Shown one piece after another: positions 26,613 to 37,527 of a stretch of DNA of 64,000 bases (position 1 is its first letter; each line of letters begins with the position of its first letter). Under the pieces are notes generated by a model. The model had not been told where the DNA came from and ran no database searches. It worked only from the letters and a program-made list of their open reading frames with translations. The translations under genes and the position numbers were made by a program. Source of the stretch: Trichomonas vaginalis G3 (Eukaryota > Parabasalia > Trichomonadida > Trichomonadidae); NCBI RefSeq assembly GCF_026262505.1, contig NW_026529201.1:1-64000 (forward strand), read 5' to 3'.

Positions 26613-27032
26613 TTAGAACATTTCTGGGTCAATGTCAATGTTCTCTTCCTCTTTAGGAGTAAACACTGGCTTAGACTCTAAAATCTTTTTACCCAATTTA
26701 CCTTGAACTTCTACAACTTTAGACTCATAATATTCATAGTCGTCTGCTTTCTTTGGTTCATAAGGTATAACAAGTTTGTATGCTTTGCCTTCTTTAAGGT
26801 TTGAGAACCTTCTGTCAAAACTTTCTTTGACTGCTAACAAACCTTCTATGTCTAAGTCTTCAAATTTCGCACCATTTTTAGTCACAATAGCAAACTTAAC
26901 TGGTTCGATGTTCCAAACTTTGCTGAATGAAGACTTTTCAAAATGGTAGAAGTAAACATTCAAATATGTGAATGGGTCTAGTTCTTCTTTAAGTCCTGAC
27001 ATGTACTTGTTTACTGAGATGAATTTCGTCAT
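26613..27032 (-). CDS. Unknown protein next to helicase (139 aa)
   Basis: Looks whole. Beta-rich: TYLNVYFYHFEKS, EPVKFAIVTKNG and KAYKLVIPYEPKK, with an acidic tail (EEENIDIDPEMF). It is preceded by a ttttctatcggataaaaaaa-type promoter. Its place between ATPase and helicase and the acidic C-terminal tail would fit a single-stranded DNA-binding protein, but that is speculation. Confidence 0.55.
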   Translation of the reverse strand: MTKFISVNKYMSGLKEELDPFTYLNVYFYHFEKSSFSKVWNIEPVKFAIVTKNGAKFEDLDIEGLLAVKESFDRRFSNLKEGKAYKLVIPYEPKKADDYEYYESKVVEVQGKLGKKILESKPVFTPKEEENIDIDPEMF

Positions 27033-27069
27033 CTTTTCTATCGGATAAAAAAATATTTTTTTTTAAAAT

Positions 27070-28301
27070 TTACTCAGAAAAATTTTTCTTTGTATATACA
27101 CCATTCTGTACGTCTAAAAGACTTTTGACATTTGCCAAGAATGTTCGTTTAGACGCTGTCATATAACCATATTCTTGACAATATTGTTTATACGAATCGT
27201 ACAATGACCTTTCATCTAAACACTCAAAGTCAGTTTCATCTATGAACAGTTCATATACACTCTTGTTTGCTTCTAACAATGTTTGTCTCTCTTCGGTATG
27301 TGGAATTTGTCTTGGATTGAACTTTGAAATATCTAATGTCATAAAATATGAGAACAAGTGGTTGTAAAAGTCAGATGTCAAAGTTTCTGACAAAGCGTCA
27401 AAATATTCTGTATCTTGCATATGAGAATCTGACGTTCTGACAACTACATATCTTCTGTCAGAACTTTCTAACTTCATCGGAACAGCATTGTTTGAAACCA
27501 TAATGAAATTTGCAACATTTTCACAAACTCTTTGGTCTTTATATTTTCTTTCAACAACTCCAACTTTGTCTGTTATAAGACTCTTCAAAGCATCTGAGTT
27601 CAAAACTTTTGTTGTATCTATACTTTGAAGTTCGTTACATACTATAAGTTTCATATTCTCTATTGAAGAGTTAAATTTACCGCAGATGTTTTCTAAGTTT
27701 GTCATATTCGGATTCGAATAACCTTCTAACAGTTTGCACAAAATATCTGTAAAGAAAGTGTTCTTACCTGTTCCTTGTTTTCCAATTATAATGAGAGCAG
27801 TTTCATTTTTAGCACTTGGATGTTGTAAGATGTTTGCAAACCAACATAAGATATACTCATAGACTTTTCGTTTCCATTGCATATAATTTCTTTGACATGG
27901 TCTAACCAAGCTTCTATAATATTTCTTTCCATTCTACTTGTTCATATTTATATCCAGTGAAGATAGAATAGAAGTTTGGAGAAGGTGTATAAAACTTTAT
28001 ACCACGAACTGAAAAATCTTCAACTTTGACAATAAGATATCCCAAGCATCTAACATCTTCATGCCAACTTGTACGACTTTTATTTTCTTAAGTTTCTGTT
28101 ACATTCTTGTTCTGAAACTATTGTCGCTTTAGGTTTGTTAAAGACTACATCCCATTCTTTCATAACATAACATTCTGGGGCAGAGTCGACATAAATGACT
28201 AAACGTTTCAAATTCTCGACTGCTTTGTTATAGTCTCGAAATGGACACATATTTCTGAATGTTTGGAAGTCATAAAAATCTGAAACATCTATTCTGTACA
28301 T
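27070..28301 (-). pseudogene. SF3 (D5-like) helicase, element B, broken (about two breaks)
   Basis: The largest piece contains Walker A (ALIIIGKQGTGKNTFF), Walker B (MKLIVCNELQSID) and sensor 1 (NFIMVSNNAVPMKLESSDRR), followed by RRYVVVRTS: the classic superfamily 3/D5 pattern of virophages and large DNA viruses. The N-terminal piece starts MYRIDVSDFYDFQTF at 28,301. SF3 helicases unwind DNA at viral origins, often fused to a primase. It is the only replication enzyme I recognise in B. Confidence 0.8.
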
Positions 28302-28329
28302 TTTTATAAAAAAAAAAAAAATATTTTTT

Positions 28330-29136
28330 TTATTCTTGAGCTATTTGTTGTTCTTGAGCTATTTGTTGCATTTGTTGTTCTTGAGCTATTTGTTGTTGAA
28401 GTTGTTCTTGTAATACAATACTTTCACCAGTTGCATCTTCCAATTCGAAACTTTCTGCCGTCATTGACAAATACATAGGACATAAAAGTTTTACAGGAAC
28501 AAAGTTTGCGTCAACTAAGGTTAAGTTTATGTTTGCTAAAGTGTTTGAGTTTACTAAAGCTGAAAACTCTGCATTCGAATGAACAATAGGCAAACCAGCA
28601 GAGAATGTGTTATTTATACGCATAAGTATCTTTTGGTCATAGTAGTTTCTGTCGACATTCGAATAACACTTTGAACCTAAGTTTGAAACAATATATAAAA
28701 TAGGTGTACTTAAAGTCAATGGAACAGACATTCCTTGTATGACACCTTTTCCTGTTATAGGAAACTGTTGGTAGTAAAAACCAGATATAAGTTTTGTATT
28801 ATAGCTCATATTGTTTATAGTAAACTCAGTCGGACATCCAAACATAATGAAACCTGCTCTAGTTGCAGCACATGTTACACCCGTACTTAAAGTATTAAAT
28901 AAGTCAACAAAACCTGTTGGTGGTATATCTGAGTAAGTATCTTCAAAGGAGTATTTTTTACCATTCACAACAATAAAATCTTCTGGTGTCAAAAGAGCAA
29001 AACAAGCTTTAGTCGTCATTGTGTTTAAGGTTAGTTTACAATATCGTCCTTGAGGACTTTGTAAGTTTGTTGTTATAGAATTATATGACTCAGGGTTTTT
29101 AGTCGTAATAGTATAAACCATTATGTCTTCTGCCAT
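28330..29136 (-). CDS. Minor capsid protein, element B (268 aa)
   Basis: Looks whole. Starts MAEDIMVYTITTKNPESYNS. Beta-rich with YNTKLISGFYYQQFPITGKG, PILYIVSNLGSK and NTLANINLTLVDANFVPVKL, equivalent to the C-terminal region of the A and C minor capsid genes. It ends in a Gln-rich repeat (IAQEQQ units). Single jelly-roll penton-type role is inferred. Confidence 0.7.
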   Translation of the reverse strand: MAEDIMVYTITTKNPESYNSITTNLQSPQGRYCKLTLNTMTTKACFALLTPEDFIVVNGKKYSFEDTYSDIPPTGFVDLFNTLSTGVTCAATRAGFIMFGCPTEFTINNMSYNTKLISGFYYQQFPITGKGVIQGMSVPLTLSTPILYIVSNLGSKCYSNVDRNYYDQKILMRINNTFSAGLPIVHSNAEFSALVNSNTLANINLTLVDANFVPVKLLCPMYLSMTAESFELEDATGESIVLQEQLQQQIAQEQQMQQIAQEQQIAQE

Positions 29137-29146
29137 TTACATATAT

Positions 29147-29377
29147 TTAAAAGTTTTTCTGAAAGTGGAGAAGAACTTCATCTAAACTTTCACATGGCGT
29201 TTCTTGAAGTTCTCTGTCTAAGAAGTTCAAATATTTTGTAAAGACATAGAACTTTCCTTTGTCTACACGAACAAACAAAACAGGGTCTTTCATATCGTTC
29301 AAAAGTGTGTAAAGTCCTTTACATGAAATAAAGTCTATATTATTTTTCTTCAAACATCTTTCAAGAAGTTTTGACAT
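29147..29377 (-). CDS. Small partner of minor capsid protein, element B (76 aa)
   Basis: Whole. ISCKGLYTLLNDMKDPVLFVRVDKGKFYVFTK, then ESLDEVLLHFQKNF; counterpart of the 89-aa gene in A, in the same position relative to the minor capsid gene. Function unknown. Confidence 0.65.
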   Translation of the reverse strand: MSKLLERCLKKNNIDFISCKGLYTLLNDMKDPVLFVRVDKGKFYVFTKYLNFLDRELQETPCESLDEVLLHFQKNF

Positions 29378-29397
29378 TTTTACTTAGCAAATAAATT

Positions 29398-29963
29398 TTA
29401 ATGAAATGTTGTGGTCGTCAAATATTTTATAACGTCTGGGAAACTATATTTTAAGTTCAACGTTTCACCTCCTTTCATAACGTATATCTTGTCAATGACA
29501 TTATATGAAACACCACAGCAACTAACGTCAGGTTCTATTTCTTTGATGTTTATATCGTCTGCCTCTGTCAAAAGTTTCAATAGTTCTTTCAAAACTTCAT
29601 GAGGTGCAATGACATATGAGTTCACTTTTACAGGGTTGTGTTCGACCAAGTTTAACATTATACTAAAGCTTGACAAATCTTCTCCTGAGTTTGAAGTTTG
29701 TCTTTCAGTTGTTGGTAGTCGTTTCGAATATCTGCAACAGAACTTAAGTCTCTGCTAACTTCAGGGTATGTTGGTTGTTCTTTTACAGGAACTATTGTTA
29801 TACCATCTTGGTCTTCGTATGGTTTCCCCATTTCAACATCTCTTTCTTTGACATTGACAATAACACTTTGACTGTTTGTTTGAGTTGGTGAATTTAACTT
29901 CACATCTGCCACCGCCATTAAACCTTTTGAAACACTTACGCTTCTATTTTTCGGAAATGACAT
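29398..29963 (-). pseudogene. 'CCG' family protein, element B, broken (about one break)
   Basis: The N-terminal part starts MSFPKNRSVSVSKGLMAV and ends in a coiled coil (DYQQLKDKLQTQEK). The C-terminal part has APHEVLKELLKLLTEADD and the signature EIEPDVSCCGVSYN, then LNLKYSFPDVIKYL. Same domain as in A (3,277) and C (41,865; 60,827). Divergently paired with the 29,982 gene. Confidence 0.65.
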
Positions 29964-29981
29964 TTTACTTAGAATAAAAAG
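29964..29981. promoter_or_regulatory. Compact divergent promoter (CCG gene/29,982 gene)
   Basis: 18 bp (tttacttagaataaaaag) between opposing start codons; shares AGAATAAAA with 3,892-3,916 and 14,877-14,894. Confidence 0.6.
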
Positions 29982-30401
29982 ATGGACGTATTCGAGTATC
30001 TCTTCGAATTGAAGCAGAACAAAGTTTACACACACAAACAATACAAATACATTGACAGAATAGTTCTTTATACAAACAATGGTAAATGTTATAGAATAGC
30101 AGTCTTTGCTGAACCAAAATATTTTCATAAAGCAAAGAAAGTTGGTATAACCGAAATGGTGAAAGTTCTTGAAGCAGACAAAAATATAACAACAAAACTG
30201 ACCGATATTTCTAAAGGAAAGTTTATAATACAATATTATGTCAAAACTGGCGTACTGTCAATATTTGACGGAGAGAAGTCAGTTCAAGAACAACTTACTG
30301 ACCTGCTGCCAAAATCTGCTCGATGGAAGCTGTCGTTATGCCAATCTGAGGAGCCCCAGCAGGTTTCATCGAACGAATCTTCAAAAGAGCATCTTCCGTG
30401 A
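29982..30401 (+). CDS. Unknown small protein, CCG-gene partner (139 aa)
   Basis: Starts MDVFEYLFELKQNKVYTHKQ. Beta-rich N-terminal half (RIVLYTNNGKCYRIAVFAEP), helix (ITEMVKVLEADK), then FIIQYYVKTGVLSIFDG. The last ~35 codons overlap the convergent capsid gene, so the natural end may differ. Same divergent pairing as the 3,917 gene of A. Family unknown. Confidence 0.55.
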   Translation: MDVFEYLFELKQNKVYTHKQYKYIDRIVLYTNNGKCYRIAVFAEPKYFHKAKKVGITEMVKVLEADKNITTKLTDISKGKFIIQYYVKTGVLSIFDGEKSVQEQLTDLLPKSARWKLSLCQSEEPQQVSSNESSKEHLP

Positions 30402-31901
30402 AAAGTGCTATTGGTTTTGTAAACTTCTTTGCTTTCAATTCATCTGGACCGTCTCTGTCACCAGTATATTGTATTTGAACTGTACCAACAGTTGAAATAC
30501 CACCCATAAAGTCTTCTGAGTCAGCAAATGGAATGCCAAGCCAAAAGTTTGAACGGTCTCCATTTGTATATTGAGTTTTTTGACTTCCTGTATGGTCCAT
30601 ACTTTCACATATGGCATAATAGAACTTTGCATTTCAGGGTTAATGGTTGTTGTGAAGTTGTTGTTAAAGTTCATAGCATCTAATGTCAAGTTGTATGACC
30701 TCATATCCTCAACTGTAGAATATTCTTCTCTTGGATAATATTTGCCATCTATGTTTATATGATATTTAATACCGGGGTTGTAGAAACAAGAATAGTCATT
30801 TATAGTTCGTCTGAACAGTACAAACATAGTATCTGCATGTTTCATTGCAGTTGTTAAGGCAATATCTGTTCTTGCACCTGGGTCAGCACTTTGGTTTCCA
30901 ACTTCACCTGCAAAGTCTTTGACAGATATTTGGTGTATAGGGAACATAAGTGGAACTGCAATATATTTGGCAGCTAAAGCATTTGAAATATCTGGGTCCA
31001 ACATATAGACTGCAAGTCTGCTTTCTATTCTCTTGCATTCAAATTTTTCGCATGTGAACTTAACTGGGTCCCAAGCAGTTCCAGCAGCATTGAAATAATA
31101 GTTTACTTCAGTGTTGAGGTTTGAGAAACCAAAGTCTAAGTCAACTTTGTCTTTGCAAAATTCGGCGAATGACGTTTTATTTGTTCCCTCTACGTCTGTA
31201 ATAGTGAATGGGTCTTGTGTTGGTGCAATGACTAAGTTATTTTTGCTTGGAGTAAGTTCAATAGAAATTTTTCCTGCCCAGTTTGGCAAGTATCTTAAAA
31301 ACCTGAAGATGAGGAAAGATGACAAAGGAACTCTAAGTTTCAGTTTTACTTTGGTTACTGCTGCTGCAGTTTGTCCAGAAAGGTTAACATAAACTCCTGG
31401 AACGTTAGGGTCAAGTCTTCTTATTTTCTCAATGGTGGCATACTGGTCTGTTTGTTCTCTAGCTTGTGGTTGTACTGAGTTTCTCAAAGCGAACCATTCA
31501 TAGTTTGCCCATGTTACTGTTTGAACTAAGTCAGAGTTAGAATATATCTTATATCCCATAAAAACTTCTGGAGCATATTGGTATCCGACATAGAAAATTC
31601 CATTGCAACCTTTCTTGTCAGACAACTTGGCAGAAGGTTTTATTTCAATGTCTTGTTCCACGTATAAGAATGAGTTGTCAATAGAAATAATGTGAAACCT
31701 GTCGCAAGCAATATCTACTGTTGTTGAAGAACCTTCTCCAAACTCACCTACATTTCCATAAGAAACAGCAGTTGTATATTCGTAAGTTCCAGGAACTATT
31801 TCTGACCTTCTAATGGCATTGTCGCATTCGTTATACCATTCGGAAACATTTCCATTCATAGCATCCAAAACTGTTGGCGTTATATTCTGAGCGGCGTACA
31901 T
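30295..31901 (-). pseudogene. Major capsid protein, double jelly-roll, element B, broken (about one break)
   Basis: Starts MYAAQNITPTVLDAMNGNVS. The first domain ends LRVPLSSFLIFRFLRYLPNWAGKISIEL; the second contains MLDPDISNALAAKYIAVPLMFPI; the end covers FWLGIPFADSEDFMGG, which matches the FLCGFPTEVDFCF region of the A capsid protein. Same family as 8,561-10,135, diverged. Most of the protein is intact in one frame. Confidence 0.8.
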
Positions 31902-31933
31902 TTCATATGGGTAAAAATATAGAATAGTTGGAT

Positions 31934-34900
31934 TTATATGTCATAATAGAACCCACGTGGACCAAGCTTTACTTTCTTCCTGGCTGAGTTTTTAACTCTT
32001 CTTTTTCCTTCATTGCCACTACTTTCACTAGATGAAGTTACTTCTTCACTACTTTCACTTTGTTCTACTCTTCTCTTCTTCTTTGGTGTCGCTTTTGGTA
32101 ACTTGCCCTCTGCTTCAAGTTGTTGCATCTTTGCCTCATGTTCACCTAGTATGTTGTAAATTTCCCATGTCCTTTTTGCCTTTGGGCTCTGGTCGCCCAT
32201 CTCAGGTAACCTATATCCTAGAAAGATTTTGTCATAGTTTGTATTTGAGTCTTCGCGTATTGTTTGCATGACTCTTTCCTGAGTTTCCGGTTCAAGCTCT
32301 TCAAACAGAGCTTGTCCATATGGAATAAGCTCGTTTCCAAATATATGTTTTTGTAGCCATTCTGGTTTTCTTTCCATGTTACCAATAATATCTTTTGTGA
32401 ATGGAAAAGCTTTTACCCAATGTTTCAGTCTTGCGTCATTTATTTCTGTAGTTGGTTTTATTTTGTCAAGGAACATGTTTTTCAATACTAACATTTCATT
32501 TGGTACTGTCCATTTGAGTTTACTTAAATATTCATCCCTTCTCGGTTCATTGTCTGCAAAGTAAGTTTTTATGACATTTTGTAAACTTTCGTTTGCAAGG
32601 TCATGTACAATAGGTTCTCTTCCTTCTCTATCCCTAACTTTCTTTCTAAACTCTTCACCAAATATACCATCTTTATGGTTCTGTGTAGTTCTTTGAGATA
32701 AATGTTCTAGAACGTCAGGTGTTATATTTCCATCAGCCATGTTCATTTCATACTGGTCCAAAATATCTGCATGTTTCATATCTTTCAATGGCATTAAAGC
32801 CGCGCTGAAAATACCAGCTATATCTGGTTCACCATTCACTTCCATTGCGTCTACAACTTCTTGGAATTGTGGTTGTAAGTTTATGAACCACCTATCCGGG
32901 TTAGCTTTATGACCCCATCTCATTGTAGTTCCATAGTCTGCAGAAACAAAAGTAGGTTTGTTTCCATATTGGTTAGGTTCTGAATGAACTTTAAACAATG
33001 TTTCATTTCTATATGTTTTGTTGAAATTTAACCTTTTATTTTCACCGAGTTCAGCCAAAGATTGAACGTTATATGGTCGTAAGTAAAAAGGGTTATTGTA
33101 TTTGCGTACATTTTCTTTCAGTACTTCCATTCTATGCTGAATATTTTCATCTGGTGTTGGAGTCTTTTGTATGTCGGCAAACATTTTTCGATATTCTTCT
33201 ACTATGTCAGCCGAATTTTTCTTAGACTCTTGGAAAGATTCCATATTCACCTCATACTCTTGTTGAGGGTCAAGATTTTTCGGCTGTTCCAAATCTTCAT
33301 CTAGTTCTGTGAAGTTAGTTTCCAAAGGAGGGACTTGTTCGTTTCCTTCAGGCTCTTCTAGCTGTTGTTGCTGAACTATTTCTTCCATGTCTGGTTGTAT
33401 CTGAACTTCTTCCTGTGGAGTTTCTTGTACCTCATCTGCTGGCATTTCATATATTCCGAGACCGTTTTTAACAAGTTCCCTATCTAAGTCATCCGGACTC
33501 ATAAACCTTTCTTCTTTCGTTCCGTCTCTATTTTTTACGCGTTTCATGAAGAGAGTTGAATTGTCATTTAGCTCTGACACCAAATATCTCGGAGTAAATT
33601 CAGTCATGTCATGTATTGGATGATATGCTATTAAATCATATCCCTTAGCGAGCTTGTATTTTCCAGGTTTGAAATTATATCCCATTTGGTGCTGAGCCAT
33701 AAAGCTAAATAGGTTCGGGTCAGTATTTCCTTCCTTGAACTTTCTAATAGCTTCTTTATATCTGTCACTAAAGTCAAGAGTAGCTGGGTAACCATAGTCT
33801 TCTTTAAGCATTTTTAAGAAATCTTGGTTTCCTTGTTCTCTACTTCTTTTATGTCCTTGCTCTGTTTGTGGTTGTTGTTGTGCAGGGTTTTGAACTGTTG
33901 GTTGCTGTGCTGGTTTGTGGAGGTGGTTGTTGTGCTGGTTGTTGTTGTTGTGCTGGTTGTTGTTGTTGTGCTGGATTTTGAACTGTTGGTTGTTGTGCTG
34001 GATTTTGAACTGTTGGTTGTTGTGTTGGTTTTGGTGCATGCCTGTGTCTGTGTCCATGTGACGATGTAAATGTTTTAGGTAGTCCTGGTGCAGGTGCTTC
34101 TCTTGGAGGGTTTGGTGGTATATAAGTTCCACTAGCTAGTATATAAGTTCCACCAGCTGGTATATAAGTTCCACCAGCTGGCACATATGTTCCATCTGCA
34201 GCATAATGTCCTACCTGACTTTTCGTTCTTAAGAAAGCATTTACTAGGTCTGTTTTGGTCTGTTGTAACTCTTTTTCTTGACTTTCCACAACAGTTGCTC
34301 TAACGGCGTCATAGGCACTTTGAACTGCCTGTCTCGTTGCTGCATCTGTTATTTTCGTCATATTTTGTGCTACTTCTCTTAACTCTTTGTCGAAACCTTC
34401 AGACTTCAGTTTCTTTCCAGATGAGAAGTCGTTCACTTGTTTCACCTTACTATGAAGAGCTTCGAAGGCGTTCTTAAAGTCAGCATTTGTTAAAGCTTCA
34501 TTTGAACTGTCTTCATCCGCTTGTATTTTTGTCCTTATTGACCCTATAAGCTGGGCTGCTTTAGCGTTGGCTTGGGCATCTAACCAGTCATTGTTAGCTT
34601 TTATATATTCTGCGCTTTTCATTGCCTTTTGCATGGCTGCGTCGTTATTTTACTTTCTTGTGCTAAGTTTTCATACTGTACGGTTTGGTTTTGCAACTGT
34701 AAAAGTTTTTCTGCCTTTACATTTGCTTCAACTTCTTTTTTATACTCATCGCTATCCATATATGTCTTCAGGGCTTTTTGTTTTATCTCTTCATCTTTCA
34801 GTACTTTATATTGAGTAGTATGGTTTTTCAAATTTACAACATCTTGTTCCATTTTTGCTACTTCTGCTGCTTTTTCTGACACTTTTTTCGCATATTCCTC

Positions 34901-35335
34901 TGTACTTAGTTCTTTCAGTTGTTCTTCTTTCTTCTTTTTCTCTACGTTTAACTCATTGAGTTTCTTTGTGTGTCTGTCATATTCTAGTTTCTTTTCGTTT
35001 TCACTTATTTGCTTCTGTATGTCTATGTTTGACTTTTTGACATCTGCTATTTGATTTTTGAGTGAACTCAAATTCATTTGACTTTGAGGGTTATAGGCTG
35101 TTCCGTCTGCAGCTCCACCATAGCCTGCCATTTTCGCTAAAAGTGCCGCTCTTAAACCTCCACTCTGTGCACCAAAAACTCGGTTTAAAAGCATAGGATT
35201 GCTTGACATTTGTTGCAACATAGTGGGGTCATTCAGCATTTGTTGTTGCAACTGTTGTTGTGGTGTCAGTTTTACTATTGGATGTTTCAATGCTCTCTTC
35301 CTCTTACGTATATTCTTACGTAGCTTACGTGGCAT
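31934..35335 (-). pseudogene. Large basic/coiled-coil/Gln-rich protein of B, broken (about two breaks)
   Basis: A gene of ~1,130 residues by span. Its start MPRKLRKNIRKRKRALKHP is highly basic. A long coiled coil follows (KQISENEKKLEYDRHTKKLN), then helical segments, a GTYIPAG repeat, a Gln/Pro-rich low-complexity stretch (QNPAQQQQPAQQQQ) and a globular ~600-residue region. The end is Lys/Ser-rich (KKKRRVEQSESSEE). No enzymatic motif seen. Next to the capsid gene; perhaps an internal core or tegument-like protein. Confidence 0.6.
34119..34190 (-). repeat. 21-bp tandem repeat (GTYIPAG)
   Basis: Three to four copies of tatataagttccaccagctg within the large Gln-rich gene, encoding seven-residue units. 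Confidence 0.85.
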
Positions 35336-35350
35336 TTTAAGTGAAGTTAA

Positions 35351-35556
35351 AAAGCGGTTTTTGACAGATGTTTATATGACACTTTCTCCGGTTATAGGAC
35401 CTCTCTCATATTCTATCTTGTCATATCTAAACTCATAGTCATGTATGTCCTCTAACCATCTCATAACGGTTTCCAAACCACTTTATCGGATGTAAAGTAA
35501 AAGCATGGATGGTTATGTAAAACGTCTAAAGTTTCTAAAGAGTCTCTCAAAGTATA
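35351..35556 (-). repeat. Inverted copy of the methyltransferase gene end
   Basis: The reverse complement matches 13,040-13,224 almost base for base (~95% by eye). Together with the short terminal repeats this makes an interrupted, extended inverted repeat at the two ends of B. Confidence 0.85.
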
Positions 35557-35739
35557 CTTCCTTGGAACGCCCGTAACTTTTCCTGTAGCGACGATAGACC
35601 CTTACTTGTCCGGACAAAGTTATACTATTTTGAGTGCTCTACAAAAAAAGTCAACGACGACGACTCTCAAAAATTTTTATGGGCTAGAAGGGGCGCAGCC
35701 CCTGGTAGCCCCCAGTACCCAAAAAACTTCATTTATACT
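35557..35739. other. Non-coding right-end stretch with GC palindrome
   Basis: No gene. Contains GGGGC-GCA-GCCCC (35,690-35,702) inside gggctagaaggggcgcagcc, a diverged echo of the gggctaga-hairpin in the terminal repeat 60 bp further out. Confidence 0.6.
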
Positions 35740-35810
35740 AAACATCTTCAGGGCTAGAGGGCACGAAGTGCCTGGAGGCCCCACTACCTTTTTTTTTTTT
35801 TTTTTTTTTT
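35740..35810 (-). repeat. Right terminal inverted repeat of B
   Basis: Matches the left end (12,320-12,383) in reverse complement, including the hairpin GGCAC-GAA-GTGCC (35,760-35,772) and an outer T tract. Confidence 0.85.
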
Positions 35811-35815
35811 TGAGA
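35811..35815. repeat. Target-site duplication of B, right (tgaga)
   Basis: Matches 12,315-12,319. Confidence 0.7.
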
Positions 35816-36922
35816 CAACCATAAAAAACCATATGTTGTATTTTTTTAATTTGATTGATTTTTTTTTACTATTTCATTAATCTTTTATGAATTAATTATT
35901 TTTAAATATGTGCTATTAAAATTTCAAATTTTGACTAATATATCTAAGTTATCTGAACGAAACATTTAGAAAATATCATACTTACATTGAAATAGCAAGT
36001 AGAGCATATTAATAGCAAGTTTCTTGGCTTTATATCTATCATCTATTGTTGTTTGATCAAACAAAATTCACTCTATTATATGGTGGAGAGAGGGTCAAAG
36101 TTGCTATTTGTCACTTTTCCACAAGAATATAATGGGGAAAAAGTTATCATATAGTTGATCTCATTCACTGAGGTGAGAGATGCATGTAGTGTAATGTGAT
36201 AAACAGTGGGACTGCTGCTCTAAGTCCTAGGTTCGAGACACATTGGCTTCATTTTTCTCTTTTTTATTGACGTAAACTATTCAATTTTTGTGTTCTCCAT
36301 TCAAATTTCAGAATTTTTTTTGCAGATTTCACGCTACATTCGAAGTTACCTTTGTAACAACCACCACTGCCTACGAAAGACGAAAGTGTGTCACGATTTC
36401 ACCGGAAATCCGACGGTTGTTTAAGAGTAAGCACTTTTGGCCCTACTCATTATATGGTGTCATTAATTAAAACAATTTTTAATAGTTATTTATTTAGTGC
36501 GAATAAGTGCAAACTCATAAATGAATAACTTAATAGTAGAAATGAATTATCTGATATAAATCTCACATTTTGTCCATCAGAAATACTTTAATTGCATACG
36601 CATAACTATTAGTAATACGTCTGGAGTGTCAATTAATAACAATCCCACAACAAGTAAAATTCAGATTTTTATTAAACTTATTTTTTCCTAAAAGTTTTCT
36701 CAAATTACTATATATACATATGTGGATAAAATATATAGTAATATTGTAAAAAATTAGATAATTTTTTTTATTTGAGAACCTCTCAAAAGTTCATTCAATT
36801 TATCAATTGTTTCAGTTTGATGTATATTCATTTCTGGAGCCTAAAACTTTAGCAATCATGACAATATCATATTTAAATATTTTAATAATGGCTGTAATTT
36901 TTAGTATTATTATTTTATTTTC
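35816..36922. other. Host intergenic DNA between B and C1
   Basis: AT-rich, no convincing gene. A tRNA-like stretch at ~36,185-36,245 has tagtgtaatg (A-box-like) and ggttcgagac (B-box-like) but does not fold as a full tRNA. The last six bases (36,917-36,922, attttc) are the left target duplication of C1. Confidence 0.5.
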
Positions 36923-37527
36923 AGTAGTATATGTTGACGGGTTGTGTGACTTTTTTTGTAAACGTAAGAATTCATACGATATTGAACGATTTTGTATCAT
37001 TTTTTTTAACATATGAAGTAAAAAATGTATGATTCTTACGGTTTTTATTCTTACGTTTTTGAATAAATCATTAAAAAAATGTATGATTCTTACGGTTTTT
37101 TATTCTTACGTTTTTTATTCTTACGTTTTTGAATTCATACATAAAAGAAGCTATATATATAGATGATGTCAGGTTATTCAATAATGAATTATTTTTGAAG
37201 AACTGAAGGGGTCACCAGGTCACCAGGTCACCAGGTCATTTAACTTCTCTGAAAAAATGAGACAACATGACATTTTGACAAACAACATAGGAGGATGGCA
37301 ATAATGAATTATTTTTGAAGAACTGATTGGAATCAATGGAGTCATGAATGAGTAAAATAAACTTTAAAAATAAATTGAAACTAATGATTATTTGAATTTA
37401 TGAAATCAATTATCTGATTTATTCTTTCTTCAATCTCTTCTATTCTTTTTGTTAAATCATCAATTTCATTAATGAGGTGATTCTTGATTGAGGAAATAGA
37501 TTTCAAACTAACACCCCTTTTATTTTT
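36923..37527 (+). repeat. Left terminal inverted repeat of C1 (~600 bp)
   Basis: Matches 47,980-48,580 in reverse complement with few differences. Begins agtagtatatgttgacgggt. Contains cgtaagaat/attcttacg motifs in tandem, three GGTCACCAG 9-mers (37,209-37,240) and the end of the coiled-coil gene. Confidence 0.9.

Larger units (their letters stand above)
12320..35810. mobile_element. Maverick/Polinton-like element B (23.5 kb), ends intact, genes partly broken
   Basis: Bounded by inverted repeats (12,320-12,383 and 35,740-35,810), each with an outer A/T homopolymer tract, and a matching 5-bp duplication outside. Contents in order: adenine methyltransferase, small TM gene, penton-like, fibre, integrase, small virion genes, a repeat-rich centre, KilA-N genes, packaging ATPase, SF3 helicase, minor capsid, CCG protein, major capsid, a large basic coiled-coil/Q-rich protein. 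I count roughly a dozen broken genes. Integrase, fibre, ATPase and minor capsid look whole, so it is not ancient. No DNA polymerase recognised. Confidence 0.9.

Noticed and set aside
26169-26638. Two long minus-strand frames
   Set aside because: Shadows of the 26,149 gene; Ser/Leu/Phe-rich translation of a purine-rich tract.
1-35810. A and B as one very large element
   Set aside because: Each has its own major capsid, minor capsid, CCG and ATPase genes, and B has its own ends and target duplication at 12,315/35,811.
36185-36245. Possible tRNA gene or tRNA-derived SINE (A-box-like tagtgtaatg, B-box-like ggttcgagac)
   Set aside because: The T-arm and acceptor stems do not pair and the anticodon loop is too long, so I do not call a tRNA; no poly-A tail or target duplication shows a SINE.
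36807-37016. 69-codon frame across the left end of C1
   Set aside because: Hydrophobic translation of AT-rich host DNA and terminal repeat; no independent support as a gene.
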